From Candidatus Puniceispirillum sp. (GTDB taxonomy: Bacteria > Pseudomonadota > Alphaproteobacteria > Puniceispirillales > Puniceispirillaceae), in the NCBI GenBank assembly GCA_016778825.1, contig JADHOU010000042.1:1-9347 (forward strand): DNA of 9,347 bases, in the 5' to 3' direction. This document shows, in pieces, positions 1 through 7,005 of the stretch. The notes below the pieces were generated by a model. The model was not told the origin of the DNA. It did no database searches and saw nothing but the letters and a program-made list of their open reading frames with translations. A program made the translations under genes and the position numbers. The stretch's first letter is position 1. Each line of letters opens with the position of its first letter.

Positions 1-1
1 G

Positions 2-34
2 CAACGCCGTGCGGTTCAAGATGCCGGTTTTTAA
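2..34 (+). CDS. rph: Probable 3' end of RNase PH (partial)
   Basis: The first bases read in one frame as the C-terminal residues QRRAVQDAGF followed by TAA. RNase PH proteins commonly end in a short helix with a Q-R-x-A pattern, and rph is the usual gene directly before rdgB in Alphaproteobacteria, where it trims tRNA 3' ends with phosphate. Only ten codons are visible, so the assignment rests mainly on gene order. Another frame stays open to a stop at 42-44 and cannot be excluded. About 30 bp separate this stop from the preferred rdgB start, which fits one operon. Confidence 0.4.
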   Translation, partial: QRRAVQDAGF

Positions 35-64
35 AAAGCCCTAACCAAGATGAAAGATCCGATC

Positions 65-685
65 ATGGCCGATCGCCAATTTACCGAAGATACGCTTGTC
101 ATTGCCACGCATAATGCTGGCAAGATGCGCGAAATTGGTGCGCTATTTGCCGGTTTTGATATTGATATTTTATCAGCTGCCGATCTTGGTCTTGCCGAAC
201 CTGATGAAACCGAAACCAGCTTTACCGGCAATGCAATCTTAAAAGCACGCGAAGCGGCCATGGCGTCGGGCAAGCCAGCACTTGCCGATGATTCGGGTTT
301 GGCGTTAACAGCCCTTGATGGCGCCCCGGGAATCTATTCGGCACGATGGGCTGGGCCGGATCGTGATTTCAACCTTGCCATGGATGCTGTCGAGGCCGCG
401 CTTGCAAAAACCGGCAGCACGGATCATAGCGCCGAATTTATTTGTGCGCTTGCGATTGTCTGGCCAGATGGGGATGAGGTTTGCGTCGAAGGCAAAGTGA
501 AAGGCCAGCTTGTGTTTCCAGCGCGCGGCACAATGGGATTTGGCTATGATCCGATTTTTCAACCCGATGGTCACACGATTAGTTTTGGCGAAATGAACCC
601 TGATGCCAAACATGCCATTAGCCATCGCGCCGACGCATTTGCGCAATTGCTGGCACGCTGTTTTGGCAAAGCCGATGGCCGGTAA
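65..685 (+). CDS. rdgB: RdgB/HAM1 non-canonical purine NTP pyrophosphatase
   Basis: Cytosolic enzyme that hydrolyses dITP, dHAPTP and XTP to the monophosphate and pyrophosphate, keeping deaminated purines out of DNA and RNA. The protein is 206 residues (E. coli RdgB is about 197). Visible family motifs are VIATHNAGK near the N-terminus (T15-K20, substrate-binding loop), NAILKA at 56-61, the catalytic ADDSGL at 74-79, GAPGIYSARW, GFGYDPIF at 158-165 and SHR at 186-188. An upstream ATG at 50 adds five residues, but relatives begin about 14 residues before the T/SHN motif, so the ATG at 65 is preferred. Neither start has a strong ribosome-binding site. The stop codon lies inside the start of hemW (11-bp overlap), indicating translational coupling. 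Identification is secure; only the start is uncertain. Confidence 0.96.
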   Translation: MADRQFTEDTLVIATHNAGKMREIGALFAGFDIDILSAADLGLAEPDETETSFTGNAILKAREAAMASGKPALADDSGLALTALDGAPGIYSARWAGPDRDFNLAMDAVEAALAKTGSTDHSAEFICALAIVWPDGDEVCVEGKVKGQLVFPARGTMGFGYDPIFQPDGHTISFGEMNPDAKHAISHRADAFAQLLARCFGKADGR

Positions 686-1886
686 GGCACAATCGGTGGT
701 TTTTGATCAGGCCAGCCGGCCTTTTGCGCTTTATCTTCATTGGCCTTTTTGCCGCGCCAAATGCCCCTATTGTGATTTTAATTCGCATGTCAGCAATGAT
801 GTCGATACCAAGATTTTTGGTGATGCACTTTGCACCGAAATGAATCATATGGCGTCATTGATGCCATCACGCCCGCCCTTATCAAGCCTGTTTTTTGGCG
901 GCGGCACGCCATCATTGATGCCGCCTGTACTGGTTGAAAGATTGATCCGCCATGCCGAAGATTTATTTAGCTTTACCGATAATATCGAAATCACCGCCGA
1001 GGCCAACCCGACCTCGGTTGAAGCAGAAGCCATGCTTGGATTTCAAAAAGCCGGCGTGAACCGCGTTTCAATGGGGGTGCAATCGCTTGATGATGCCGGT
1101 TTAAAATTTTTAGGCCGTGAACATTCGGCTACCGATGCGCTACACGCGCTTGATAAAGTCAACAAGGCCTTTGACCGCGTCTCGATTGATTTGATTTATG
1201 CGCTTCCCGATCAAAGCCCAAAAGCATGGCAAGCCATGCTTGGTCAGGCATTGTCGCTTGGGCTTGGGCATTTATCTTTATATCAATTGACGATTGAAGC
1301 TGGAACCGTTTTTCATACAAGACAGCGTCGTGGTGAGGTGATGGCGCTTGATGATGATCGCGCTGCCGATATTTATGAAATGACGCAGCAAATGACCCAT
1401 GCCGCTGGCTTGCCAGCCTATGAAATTTCCAATCATGCAGCGCCCGGTCAGGAATGTCGGCATAATCTAAACTATTGGCAAGCGGGTGACTGGCTTGGTG
1501 TTGGGCCTGGTGCGCATGGCCGGTTTGCATTGCTTGATCCAACCAAAAATCTTGCTACCCGCAACGCCACGGTGACGAGACGCAGTCCAGTAGGATGGTT
1601 AGATGTGGTGGCGTCAAAAGGCCATGGCATCAAAGAGGCGCAAATTGACTCGCCGGCTGATTGGGCTAGCGAAATGGTGATGATGGGGCTTCGCCTGACA
1701 GACGGTATTAACCTTGGCGTGATCGAAAATCTTTGTGGACCATGTGATGACTGGCTTGATGGGGATGGCGTTGAACGGGCGATTGCGGCTGGCTGGCTTC
1801 GGCGCATGCCAAATCAATCCAGATTAATGGCCAGTGATGATGGGCGGTTGCGGTTAAATCATATTTTATCGACAATTCTGCGCTAA
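675..1886 (+). CDS. hemW: HemW, radical SAM haem-binding protein
   Basis: HemW-type radical SAM protein, long mislabelled as oxygen-independent coproporphyrinogen oxidase (HemN); characterised HemW proteins bind haem and act as haem chaperones. The 403-residue protein shows HWPFCRAKCPYCDFNSH near the N-terminus, with H22 and the [4Fe-4S] cysteines C26, C30 and C33 (Cx3CxxC), GGGTPS at 75-80, MGVQSLDD, SIDLIYALP, and the HemW-specific HNLNYW at 263-268 followed by GVGPGAHG. A C-terminal HemN-type domain completes it (MMMGLRLTDGI region). The frame is open back to an ATG at 603, but the ATG at 675 gives the usual distance to the cysteine cluster and an 11-bp overlap with rdgB. HemN-specific N-terminal residues are absent. 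It converges with the LppC-type gene across a 42-bp gap in which I see no clear terminator. Confidence 0.95.
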   Translation: MAGKAQSVVFDQASRPFALYLHWPFCRAKCPYCDFNSHVSNDVDTKIFGDALCTEMNHMASLMPSRPPLSSLFFGGGTPSLMPPVLVERLIRHAEDLFSFTDNIEITAEANPTSVEAEAMLGFQKAGVNRVSMGVQSLDDAGLKFLGREHSATDALHALDKVNKAFDRVSIDLIYALPDQSPKAWQAMLGQALSLGLGHLSLYQLTIEAGTVFHTRQRRGEVMALDDDRAADIYEMTQQMTHAAGLPAYEISNHAAPGQECRHNLNYWQAGDWLGVGPGAHGRFALLDPTKNLATRNATVTRRSPVGWLDVVASKGHGIKEAQIDSPADWASEMVMMGLRLTDGINLGVIENLCGPCDDWLDGDGVERAIAAGWLRRMPNQSRLMASDDGRLRLNHILSTILR

Positions 1887-1928
1887 CCAAACCAGCACTA
1901 TAGCCCCCTCGCAGCCCAGAATTGGCGG

Positions 1929-3470
1929 TCAAATCTTGTTTGGTGCTGGACGAATGATCTTGGCCTCGCCCTTATTGATTTTGCGCAATTCAAAACTGCG
2001 GATATTGCGGCCGTTTGGCAGCAGGCGAAACGCCCCACTATAGCCTTGAAACCCGCTATTACTAACAAGCTGTTTTGACCAATCGCGATGATTTGATTTT
2101 GCCAAAGCCGCGACAAGCGCCATCGCATCAAACCCCACCCGCGCCAACTGGCCTGCCGGTTCTGCCCAGATTTCAGTCCAGTCAGCGTCAAAACGCGCAT
2201 CAAGATTGCTTGGCCGTGTTGCAAATATCGCCCCTTGAAGCGATGGTTCGACCAAAAGCTGGTGCTGATCCCATAAGGCATTGCCAAGATAAAGCGCGCG
2301 ATCCGGCCCAACATCATAAAAGGCAAGGACCGGCGCAGTGCGAAGCGCAAAAGCCGGATCACCTGCAAAAATCACCGCATCAAACGGGCTGTCGGCAAGT
2401 AGCGCTTCATCAGTTGGCGCGGTATAACGAGTAAAAGTGCGAATGGCATTTTTCAAATTGGTTTCATCGGCAAGGTCATCATCGCTTAGAACGCGCACCG
2501 CTTCGGGCGTTAACCCAAAATCCGCCAAACGTTGGCGAGCATGCGTCATAAGACGCTGCCCAAAAAGCGAATCTTGCGCAATCAAGGCAAAGCGGCGCTT
2601 GCCCGTGCTAACCGCATGACCAAGCAAACCGTCAAGCTGCTGTTCGGGAAGATAACCCATCAACCAGCGATCGGCACTGGCAACATCAACATTATTTGAC
2701 AGCAATAGCATTGGTGGCCGCGAGCGACCATCGCGAAGCTGATCGGTGACAGTGCGTGCTTGCGTCACTGCATCAGTGAAAAGCGGGCCAATGAAAATAT
2801 CAACATCACTATTCAAGCCAGTCATTGCCGCATTACCAGCGGTTTCACCACCCTTTGTGTCGAGAAATAAAATCTCGATCTTGGGATTGTTGATTTTAAA
2901 TAATGCCATTTCAACGCTTCGCCGGATTTCCATGCCAAGCGCTGCATATTCACCACTTAACGGCACCAAAAGCCCAACACGAATAATCCCATAACCTTTT
3001 GGCGGCATCTCAAAAACTGGTTCAAAGCTTTGCGGCCGAATCCGGCTTGATAATAGTGCAAACGCCGCATCAAGTGCATCATCACTTAGCGATGGATCAG
3101 CGCCAATCGGTATCGATGGTTCGGTGGTTTCAATCACTTTATCATCGGTTTGAAACTGCCAGATGATCGAATCCATGATTGCATTTGCAGTGGCAAGATC
3201 GATTATGCTTTCCTGATCAGGTTTTTTTACATCTAAAGATTTGTTTGGAGACGACATGTCTGATGAGGTTTGTTTAATTTGTGATGACGAGCCTGTTTTT
3301 GTTGCGGCCGGAATAGATGATGACGGCATGGTGGCCGGTTGGCAGCCAGCAAGTGAAATCATCGTGATAGCTACAATCAACCCGTTGGTCTGCAGCCAGC
3401 ATGGGTGAAAACCCTTTATCAAGCTTTGGCCTAATTGGTTCATCCATTCATTTTCAAACATAGTTTTCAT
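1929..3470 (-). CDS. Penicillin-binding protein activator (LppC/LpoA family lipoprotein)
   Basis: Predicted outer-membrane lipoprotein with a type I periplasmic-binding fold, related to the C-terminal domain of E. coli LpoA, which activates PBP1a in peptidoglycan synthesis. The N-terminus has a hydrophobic segment ending in the lipobox SLAGC (cysteine about residue 43 from the ATG at 3470). A low-complexity Ser/Thr/Lys/Asp-rich linker follows to about residue 150, then IIRVGLLVPLSGEYAALG, VDIFIGPLF, PMLLLSNN and RRFALIAQDSLFGQRL, all typical of LppC proteins. The N-terminal TPR domain of gammaproteobacterial LpoA is absent, as in alphaproteobacterial forms. Possible starts are TTG 3476, ATG 3470, 3461 and 3443; none has a strong Shine-Dalgarno. 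The ATG at 3443 would give a more usual signal-peptide length of about 34 residues. The gene diverges from rsmI, the conserved arrangement. Confidence 0.88.
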   Translation of the reverse strand: MKTMFENEWMNQLGQSLIKGFHPCWLQTNGLIVAITMISLAGCQPATMPSSSIPAATKTGSSSQIKQTSSDMSSPNKSLDVKKPDQESIIDLATANAIMDSIIWQFQTDDKVIETTEPSIPIGADPSLSDDALDAAFALLSSRIRPQSFEPVFEMPPKGYGIIRVGLLVPLSGEYAALGMEIRRSVEMALFKINNPKIEILFLDTKGGETAGNAAMTGLNSDVDIFIGPLFTDAVTQARTVTDQLRDGRSRPPMLLLSNNVDVASADRWLMGYLPEQQLDGLLGHAVSTGKRRFALIAQDSLFGQRLMTHARQRLADFGLTPEAVRVLSDDDLADETNLKNAIRTFTRYTAPTDEALLADSPFDAVIFAGDPAFALRTAPVLAFYDVGPDRALYLGNALWDQHQLLVEPSLQGAIFATRPSNLDARFDADWTEIWAEPAGQLARVGFDAMALVAALAKSNHRDWSKQLVSNSGFQGYSGAFRLLPNGRNIRSFELRKINKGEAKIIRPAPNKI

Positions 3471-3638
3471 ATCCAAAACATCTTAGCAAATTTTGGCATT
3501 TTTTTGTTCAGCTTTCACAAAATATATCCCAAGACTTAATCAAGTTTTACCATGACGACTTTTGCCAAGCTTGTCATTGTCGGAAATTCTGATTCGGGAT
3601 CATGCCCAATCAAACCATGATTAGATTGCATTATGCGC

Positions 3639-3668
3639 TTGTGAGGCGTCTTGCCATCGACCTATACT
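3639..3668 (+). promoter_or_regulatory. Putative sigma-70 promoter of rsmI
   Basis: A TTGTGA -35-like box (3639-3644) and a TATACT -10 box (3663-3668, five of six consensus bases) are separated by 18 bp. Transcription would begin near 3675, leaving a leader of about 30 nt that contains AGGCGG (3691-3696), 8 nt before the rsmI ATG. The rest of the 3477-3704 spacer is AT-rich; on the minus strand a TATATT occurs upstream of the lipoprotein gene but lacks a convincing -35 partner. Assigned by inspection only. Confidence 0.45.
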
Positions 3669-3704
3669 GGTCGCCTTATCCATGCATTTTAGGCGGCCAA
3701 AATC

Positions 3705-4556
3705 ATGACGCAAAGCGCAGGACAATTGGTGGTCATCGCAACACCGATTGGCAATCTTGGCGATTTATCGCCGCGCGCGGCCGAATGGCTGCAAAAGGCC
3801 GATATTCTAGCATGTGAAGATACCAGAATGACGCGTAAATTATTGACGCTAACCGGTTTGCGTACAGCGGCAAAATTCATGCCCTATCATGATCATAACG
3901 GACAAACCATGCGGCCCAAGCTGCTTGAGGCCATACAAAATGGCAAAATAATTGCGCTTGTAAGCGATGCTGGCACGCCGCTTGTTTCCGACCCCGGATA
4001 CAAGCTTGTTGCCGCTTGCCATGATATGGGAATTTCAGTCACGGCAATCCCCGGACCAAGCGCGGTTCTGGCTGGTCTTGCCGCCGCAGGCCTGCCAAGT
4101 GACCGGTTTTTATTTGCCGGATTTGTGCCACATAGCCAGAAAGCCGCAAAAACGGCCTTTCGTGAATTTACCAATCTTAGCGTCACAAGCATCTGGTTTG
4201 ACTCACCGCGACGTCTTGGTGCCAGCTTGCAGATCATGCATGAAATATTCGGCGATCGGCTGGCCGTAATTGCCCGCGAATTAACCAAATTGCATGAATC
4301 CTATCACCGCGACTCGCTGGCGCTGCTTGCCGAGTTTTATCAACAAGCGGCACCACCCAAAGGCGAAATTGTCATTCTGGTTAGCGGCATGACGGCAAGC
4401 GATGATACATTTGACACCGCCAAATTAACCGCAATGTTGCGAGAAGAAATGCAGGCAACAAGCCTTCGTGATGCAGTACAGACAGTCAGCCAGATTTCTG
4501 GCCAATCGCGGAAAACCATCTATTCATTGGCCATTGATCTTGACAGGGGAAATTGA
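3705..4556 (+). CDS. rsmI: RsmI, 16S rRNA (cytidine-1402-2'-O)-methyltransferase
   Basis: SAM-dependent tetrapyrrole-methylase-fold enzyme that 2'-O-methylates C1402 of 16S rRNA in the decoding centre. The 283-residue length is normal. Motifs in order are VVIATPIGNLGDLSPRA (9-25), CEDTRMTRKLL (37-47), LVSDAGTPLVSDPG (85-98), IPGPSAVLAGLAAAGLP (115-131), WFDSPRR (164-170), RELTKLHE (191-198) and GEIVILV (220-226), then the small C-terminal helical domain ending SRKTIYSLAIDL. The start is supported by AGGCGG 8 nt upstream and by a promoter about 37 nt upstream. The gene normally precedes yraN; here the stop is followed at once by sequence coding for the C-terminus of YraN, so the 3' end may be a deletion junction. 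The last residues (DRGN) are not conserved in the family. Confidence 0.96.
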   Translation: MTQSAGQLVVIATPIGNLGDLSPRAAEWLQKADILACEDTRMTRKLLTLTGLRTAAKFMPYHDHNGQTMRPKLLEAIQNGKIIALVSDAGTPLVSDPGYKLVAACHDMGISVTAIPGPSAVLAGLAAAGLPSDRFLFAGFVPHSQKAAKTAFREFTNLSVTSIWFDSPRRLGASLQIMHEIFGDRLAVIARELTKLHESYHRDSLALLAEFYQQAAPPKGEIVILVSGMTASDDTFDTAKLTAMLREEMQATSLRDAVQTVSQISGQSRKTIYSLAIDLDRGN

Positions 4557-4571
4557 TCGCTAGCCAAATAG

Positions 4572-4655
4572 CGCAGCACCAAAGCAGCGTTATTATTTCT
4601 TGCTAAGAACCCGACATTCACAACTTTTGATTGCCAATTTGATTTCATCATCATG
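4572..4655 (+). pseudogene. yraN: C-terminal remnant of yraN (UPF0102)
   Basis: Just after rsmI one frame encodes KAALLFLAKNP followed by FTTFDCQFDFII. This matches the end of UPF0102/YraN proteins, whose last helix and strand read roughly A-x-x-(W/F)-L-A-(R/K)-x-x, spacer, CRFDVV. An in-frame TAG at 4569-4571 precedes it, and the N-terminal part with the nuclease motifs (GGEIDLIA and VFVEVK) is absent as a reading frame. The frame then runs on past the normal YraN end into the dolP gene without family resemblance. yraN is expected exactly here, between rsmI and gshB, so a relic left by deletion is the simplest reading. YraN is a predicted nuclease of the Holliday-junction-resolvase-like fold. 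The match was made by eye; no alignment was run. Confidence 0.65.
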
Positions 4656-4792
4656 CAAGCCGGACAAAACTTTGGATTGGCAAGATTACCCATTTTAACA
4701 ATGCATGGGGATTTGCCGCAAATGACCTTGACCGATGATTCGCAAAGCGTCACATTAAGGGCATTAGAACTCAAGCGATTAGGAATGCACAT

Positions 4793-5398
4793 ATGCCAGC
4801 TGTTCGTCGGGCGCGTTTCGTGCCAACCGCCATTTTTCTCTTGCTTGCGAGCGTCGGCCTTTCGGGATGCGCCAGTACCGTTATTGGGGTTGGAACGGCT
4901 GCCGTTGCCGCCTCGACAACCGAAAAAGGATTTTCCACTTCGGTTGCTGATACCCAAATCCATGCCAAGCTGACCGACCGGTTTATCAAAAGCAACTTTT
5001 CGCTTGTAACCGCGGTTGATATTTCAGTGAACGATGGGGCGGTTCTGCTGACTGGCAAGGTAAAAACACCTGAAGAAAAAATATTGGCAACAAAATTGAC
5101 ATGGGAAGTTCGCGGGGTTCACGAAGTGGTCAATGAATTGCAAATTAGCGATTCATCCTCGATCAAGGATATTGCCAAGGATCTTGCAGCAAGCGCGACC
5201 TTGCGTACCAAGCTCATCACCGATGGCGAGATTTCGTCACTGAATTTCAGCATTGATGTTGTCAATGGCACAATCTATCTGTCAGGCGTTGCCGCAAATG
5301 CTGACGAGATGAACCGTGTGGTTGCGCATGCGCGTGATGTTCGCTTTACCCAACAGGTGGTGAATTACATCATCCTGCAAACCGACAAGCGGCTGTAA
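4793..5398 (+). CDS. dolP: BON-domain outer-membrane lipoprotein, DolP (YraP)-like
   Basis: Predicted lipoprotein of 201 residues (E. coli DolP 191). The signal peptide has Arg at 5, 6 and 8, a hydrophobic core FLLLASVGL, and the lipobox LSGC with lipidated C26; a short small-residue stretch ([11 protein letters not shown]) follows. Two BON domains are visible, at about 50-118 (with [18 protein letters not shown] strand-turn [14 protein letters not shown] and VNELQI) and about 125-195 (with [14 protein letters not shown] and VVNYIIL). In E. coli DolP supports outer-membrane integrity and the Bam machinery, binding anionic phospholipid through BON2. The ATG at 4793 has AGGA 8 nt upstream and gives a complete signal peptide. 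It ends 8 nt before gshB. The neighbourhood with rsmI and an LpoA-family gene matches the E. coli yraL-yraP cluster, which supports orthology. Confidence 0.88.
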   Translation: MPAVRRARFVPTAIFLLLASVGLSGCASTVIGVGTAAVAASTTEKGFSTSVADTQIHAKLTDRFIKSNFSLVTAVDISVNDGAVLLTGKVKTPEEKILATKLTWEVRGVHEVVNELQISDSSSIKDIAKDLAASATLRTKLITDGEISSLNFSIDVVNGTIYLSGVAANADEMNRVVAHARDVRFTQQVVNYIILQTDKRL

Positions 5399-5406
5399 TT
5401 CAACTG

Positions 5407-6375
5407 ATGAGTCTTTCAATCGCCATTCAAATGGATCCGGTCAAAACGCTTCAGATCGCCGGAGACACAACCTTTGCGCTTGGTCTTGAAGCGCAAAAAC
5501 GCGGCCATAGCCTGTGGTATTATACAGCTGACAAGCTAAGCCTGAATGAAGGCAGCATTACCGCCCGCGGGCAGGATGTCATTTTTTATGATCAGGCTGG
5601 TGCGCATTTTAAAACCGGCGCAATCGAAACACGGCCTTTGCAGGAATTTGACATTATTTTGATGCGGCAAGATCCACCATTTGATATGGCCTATATCACC
5701 GCAACACATTTGCTGGAAATGCTTGGCCCGCAAACCATGGTTGTCAATAATCCAGCCGAAGTCCGAAACGCACCAGAAAAGCTCCTTGTCACGCTTTATC
5801 CTGATTTGATGCCAGCAACCTTGATCAGCCGTGATCCAGAAACGATTATGGCGTTTCGCCAGAAATATAAAGACATCATTATAAAGCCGCTATTTGGCAA
5901 TGGTGGCGCTGGCGTTTTCCGATTGCAGCCAAATGATCAGAATTTAAGCTCACTTCTGGAAATGTTTTTTGGTGCCAGCCGCGAACCAGTCATGGTACAG
6001 GTCTACCTCCCATCGGTTCGTGATGGTGATAAGCGCGTCATTCTGGTTGATGGTGAGGCTGTTGGCGCAGTCAACCGAATTCCCAATGAAGGCGAAGCCC
6101 GGTCAAATTTCCATGTTGGTGGCAGCGCGGCTAAAGCTGGGTTAACCGATCGTGATCTGGAAATCTGCGCGGCCATTGGCCCCGAATTACGCCGCCGCGG
6201 TTTGTTGTTTGTCGGTATTGATATCATTGGCGATTACATGACTGAAATCAATGTAACCTCGCCAACCGGCATTCGCGAAATCCAGCGTTTGTCAGGCATT
6301 GATATTGCGGCGTTGGCATGGGATGCGATTGAACGCAAACACCCAACTTATACAAGCAACGGCATCGCCCGGTAA
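5407..6375 (+). CDS. gshB: Glutathione synthetase
   Basis: ATP-grasp enzyme that joins gamma-glutamylcysteine and glycine to make glutathione in the cytosol. The 322-residue length fits the bacterial family (E. coli 316). Visible motifs are [20 protein letters not shown] (5-24), [14 protein letters not shown] (84-97), [16 protein letters not shown] (112-127), the ATP-binding [15 protein letters not shown] (158-172), [12 protein letters not shown] (206-217), [16 protein letters not shown] (224-239), and the Mg/substrate region [25 protein letters not shown] (268-292, shown here as two blocks: [10 protein letters not shown] and [14 protein letters not shown]). The start has no good Shine-Dalgarno and lies 8 nt after the dolP stop, so translation probably depends on coupling. 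No rho-independent terminator is evident; a small stem at 6381-6394 lacks a T tract. Antisense sequence of a comM relic overlaps the last codons. Confidence 0.96.
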   Translation: MSLSIAIQMDPVKTLQIAGDTTFALGLEAQKRGHSLWYYTADKLSLNEGSITARGQDVIFYDQAGAHFKTGAIETRPLQEFDIILMRQDPPFDMAYITATHLLEMLGPQTMVVNNPAEVRNAPEKLLVTLYPDLMPATLISRDPETIMAFRQKYKDIIIKPLFGNGGAGVFRLQPNDQNLSSLLEMFFGASREPVMVQVYLPSVRDGDKRVILVDGEAVGAVNRIPNEGEARSNFHVGGSAAKAGLTDRDLEICAAIGPELRRRGLLFVGIDIIGDYMTEINVTSPTGIREIQRLSGIDIAALAWDAIERKHPTYTSNGIAR

Positions 6376-6497
6376 GCCAAGGCTTCGGCAAGCCCAACAA
6401 TCACCATGGCAGGCAAGCCATTGGCAATATGAATCTGAACCGTAACGGCACTCATTTCAATGCCCCGAAATGCGATCGTATGAATTTGTGCGTACAT
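6348..6497 (-). pseudogene. comM: N-terminal remnant of comM/yifB
   Basis: A 49-codon minus-strand frame starts with ATG at 6497 and reads MYAQIHTIAFRGIE, a short spacer, then VQIHIANGLPAMVIVGL. This is the well-known start of ComM/YifB proteins (Mg-chelatase-like AAA+ ATPases), where the pattern is V-x-T-x-A-x-x-G-I-E ... V-x-V-x-(I/V)-x-x-GLPAxxIVGLP-(D/E). Resemblance runs for about the first 36-40 residues and ends near 6376, at the gshB stop codon; the last codons are just antisense gshB and reach TAA at 6348-6350. The remaining ~460 residues of ComM, including the Walker motifs, are absent. ComM is a hexameric branch-migration helicase for integrating DNA during natural transformation. 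A functional 49-residue product is unlikely. Identified by eye; the N-terminal match is strong. Confidence 0.75.
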
Positions 6498-6560
6498 TGA
6501 TATCGGCCCGACAGATCATCCAAAAGGATCAGGTGCCAATTGTTTCGATGAATATTTTGG

Positions 6561-6578
6561 TTTCAAATATATTTGAAA
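6561..6578. promoter_or_regulatory. Perfect 18-bp palindrome, possible operator
   Basis: TTTCAAATATATTTGAAA is identical to its own reverse complement over 18 bases. It sits in the non-coding stretch between the comM relic start and the HIT stop. It is AT-only in the core, and neither strand has a T tract immediately downstream of it in the sense needed for an intrinsic terminator. A dimeric regulator site left from the lost comM promoter is one possibility. I do not recognise the specific regulator. Confidence 0.35.
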
Positions 6579-6631
6579 AAACAGCATTTTACCGGAACTC
6601 ACTGCTGATACGCCCATGATTTAGCGATCGC

Positions 6632-7003
6632 CTAAAGCTGAGATTTTGCCAAGACCAAAGGCCCAACAGGTGCACCGCCAAGAACATGCATATGCAGATG
6701 TGGCACTTCTTGATGACTGTCCAAACCGGTATTAGAAATAACCCGATAGCCGGTTTTGCTGATGCCAGTTAATTCGGCAACACGATGAACGGCTTTGGTA
6801 AAGGCGGCCATTTCAACAGCGCTGGCAGTCGCCGCAAAATCGGCCCAGTCACAATAAGCACCTTTTGGAATCACCAGAATATGAACAGGTGCCTGCGGGT
6901 TGATATCGGCAAAGCTAAGGGTATGTTCATCTTCGTCAATTTTCTGGCACGGAATTTCGCCGCGCAGAATTTTGGCAAAAATATTATTGCTGTCATAGGT
7001 CAT
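6632..7003 (-). CDS. HIT-family (HINT-like) nucleotide hydrolase
   Basis: Histidine-triad protein of 123 residues, normal for the HINT branch, which hydrolyses purine nucleoside phosphoramidates such as AMP-lysine and adenylated intermediates. The N-terminus shows YDSNNIFAKILRGEIP, followed by the FADINPQAPVHILVIPK strand-turn, GYRVISNTG, and the catalytic triad motif HLHMH at 102-106 in VPHLHMHVLGG. The ATG at 7003 lies 2 nt after the GNAT stop, so the two are almost certainly one transcript with coupled translation. In many Alphaproteobacteria such HIT genes are lone housekeeping genes. The end (LVLAKSQL) is slightly longer than the usual finish after the GG-P-(L/M) segment but within family range. 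The true in vivo substrate cannot be read from sequence. Confidence 0.93.
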   Translation of the reverse strand: MTYDSNNIFAKILRGEIPCQKIDEDEHTLSFADINPQAPVHILVIPKGAYCDWADFAATASAVEMAAFTKAVHRVAELTGISKTGYRVISNTGLDSHQEVPHLHMHVLGGAPVGPLVLAKSQL

Positions 7004-7005
7004 GG

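Noticed and set aside
1892..1949. CCAGCAC / GTGCTGG inverted repeat between hemW and the lipoprotein gene
   Set aside because: Seven-base arms with a 44-base loop, partly inside a coding region; likely chance.
2075..2994. Plus-strand open frames opposite the LppC-type gene (119, 60 and 82 codons)
   Set aside because: Shadows of the minus-strand gene, which has a lipobox and clear family motifs; the plus frames show no domain.
4734..4762. TTGACC and CACATT 17 bp apart, a possible dolP promoter
   Set aside because: The -35 is good but the -10 matches only three of six bases; too weak to call.
4520..4963. 147-codon minus-strand open frame across the rsmI-dolP gap, with several cysteines (CGKSPC, FCPAC)
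   Set aside because: It is antisense to the rsmI end and to dolP, has no ribosome site or recognised family, and the plus strand of the same region encodes the yraN relic, which explains the sequence better.
6381..6394. GGCTT-CGGC-AAGCC hairpin after gshB
   Set aside because: Five-base stem without a T tract, and its bases are explained as codons of the comM relic; not a convincing terminator.
6620..6636. Near-palindrome around GCGATCGC at the HIT stop codon
   Set aside because: The octamer resembles the cyanobacterial HIP1 element, but it is a single site with one missing base in the outer arms, and overlaps coding sequence.
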